Assembly (NCBI GenBank): GCA_021737905.1
Contig: JAIPDA010000141.1
Span: 1-6,460, forward strand
Reading direction: 5' to 3'
Source: Rhodoferax sp.
GTDB lineage: Bacteria > Pseudomonadota > Gammaproteobacteria > Burkholderiales > Burkholderiaceae_C
Length of the DNA: 6,460 bases
Each line of letters opens with the position of its first letter. Position 1 is the first letter of the stretch. The position numbers were made by a program, and so were the translations under genes. Below, in pieces: positions 5,788 through 6,460 of this stretch. A model generated the notes under the pieces. That model did no database searches and was not told the origin of the DNA. It saw only the letters and a program-made list of their open reading frames with translations.

Positions 5788-6460
5788 ATGTTTAAAAAAA
5801 TCCTGATCGCCAACCGCGGCGAGATCGCCTGCCGCGTCGCGGCCACAGCAAGGCGCATGGCAATCAAAACGGTGGCGGTGTATTCCGACGCCGATGCCGG
5901 CGCCAAACACGTGGCCGCCTGCGACGAGGCGGTACACATCGGCGGCAGCGCCCCCGGCGAGAGTTATTTGCGCTGGGAGCGCATCATCGAGGCCGCCCGC
6001 GCAACGGGCGCTGAAGCGATTCACCCAGGCTACGGGTTTTTGAGCGAGAACGAAGAGTTCGCGCGGGCCTGCGTCAAAGCCGGCTTGGTCTTCATCGGCC
6101 CGCCGGCCTCGGCCATACAGGCCATGGGTCTGAAGGCCCAGTCCAAGCAGCTCATGGAAAAAGCCGGTGTGCCGCTGGTGCCCGGTTACCACGGTAGCGA
6201 CCAGGACCCGGCGTTCTTGCAACGCGAAGCCGACCGCATCGGTTACCCGGTGCTGATCAAGGCCAGCGCCGGCGGCGGCGGCAAAGGCATGCGCGCGGTG
6301 GATAAATCCGAAGACTTCGCCGCAGCCCTGGCCTCCTGCCGGCGCGAAGCCATCAGCAGCTTTGGCGCCGACGCGGTGCTGGTTGAAAAATATGCGCAGC
6401 GCCCGCGCCACATCGAGATTCAAGTCTTTGGCGACACGCAGGGCAATTACGTTTACCTGT
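5788..6460 (+). CDS. liuD: Methylcrotonyl-CoA carboxylase, biotin carboxylase (alpha) subunit, 5' part
   Basis: ATP-dependent subunit that carboxylates biotin with bicarbonate and hands it to LiuB. The frame is open from the ATG at 5788 to the right edge, 224 codons, so the gene is cut off; the full protein is usually about 660-680 residues, with the biotinyl domain beyond the window. The N-terminal biotin carboxylase domain shows KKILIANRGEIACRV (3-17), HPGYGFLSEN (79-88), AMGLKAQSKQLM (112-123), the ATP-grasp glycine loop KASAGGGGKGMR (158-169), and VEKYAQRPRHIEIQVFGD (199-216), where the family's catalytic and metal-site region begins. Other acyl-CoA carboxylase alpha subunits (acetyl-, propionyl-, geranyl-) look alike here; the liuB and liuC neighbours decide the call. 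GAAAGA (5778-5783) is a plausible, closely spaced ribosome-binding site. The gap to liuC is only 22 bp. Confidence 0.92.
   Translation, partial: MFKKILIANRGEIACRVAATARRMAIKTVAVYSDADAGAKHVAACDEAVHIGGSAPGESYLRWERIIEAARATGAEAIHPGYGFLSENEEFARACVKAGLVFIGPPASAIQAMGLKAQSKQLMEKAGVPLVPGYHGSDQDPAFLQREADRIGYPVLIKASAGGGGKGMRAVDKSEDFAAALASCRREAISSFGADAVLVEKYAQRPRHIEIQVFGDTQGNYVYL

Noticed and set aside
5485..6423. A 312-codon open frame on the - strand opposite liuC and liuD
   Set aside because: It crosses two clearly coding + strand genes, shows no family motif, and is what GC-rich coding DNA gives by chance on its complement.
1..6460. CRISPR array, tRNA, rRNA or transposase genes
   Set aside because: No regularly spaced repeats, tRNA-like cloverleaf, rRNA sequence or transposase motifs were seen on either strand.

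Overview
The window looks like chromosomal DNA of a betaproteobacterium, most likely Burkholderiales/Comamonadaceae (Polaromonas, Rhodoferax or Acidovorax type). The grounds are the GC-rich codon use, the protein sequences, and an intergenic element at about 4840-4940 that resembles repeats I remember from that family. This assignment is from recall and no search was run. Every gene I support lies on the + strand.

Layout. A two-ACT-domain, GcvR-like regulator (about 90-668) comes first. After a 100-bp gap follows the carboxyltransferase (beta) subunit of methylcrotonyl-CoA carboxylase (liuB, 769-2391). A small exported protein of unknown function (2405-2899) sits 13 bp behind it. Next is a vapBC-type toxin-antitoxin pair (2966-3217 and 3214-3621) with its own likely promoter, whose -10 box lies inside an inverted repeat. 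Catabolic genes then resume: an acyl-CoA dehydrogenase (3698-4834), a 148-bp gap filled by four consecutive small hairpins, an enoyl-CoA hydratase of the methylglutaconyl-CoA hydratase type (liuC, 4983-5765), and the start of the biotin carboxylase (alpha) subunit of the same carboxylase (liuD, 5788 to the right edge, cut off).

How the genes work together. LiuB and LiuD form the biotin-dependent carboxylase that turns 3-methylcrotonyl-CoA into 3-methylglutaconyl-CoA. LiuC hydrates that product to HMG-CoA. Together they are the middle of leucine/isovalerate breakdown. The acyl-CoA dehydrogenase is not clearly isovaleryl-CoA dehydrogenase: its catalytic glutamate appears to sit at the 'TER' position used by the LCAD/IVD branch, and overall it resembles long-chain or citronellyl-CoA dehydrogenases. 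The exported protein and the toxin-antitoxin pair split liuB from the rest and look like accessory cargo.

I see no clearly new system. The points most worth a second look are the vapBC operator/promoter, the four-hairpin intergenic element, the identity of the acyl-CoA dehydrogenase, and the uncharacterised exported protein.
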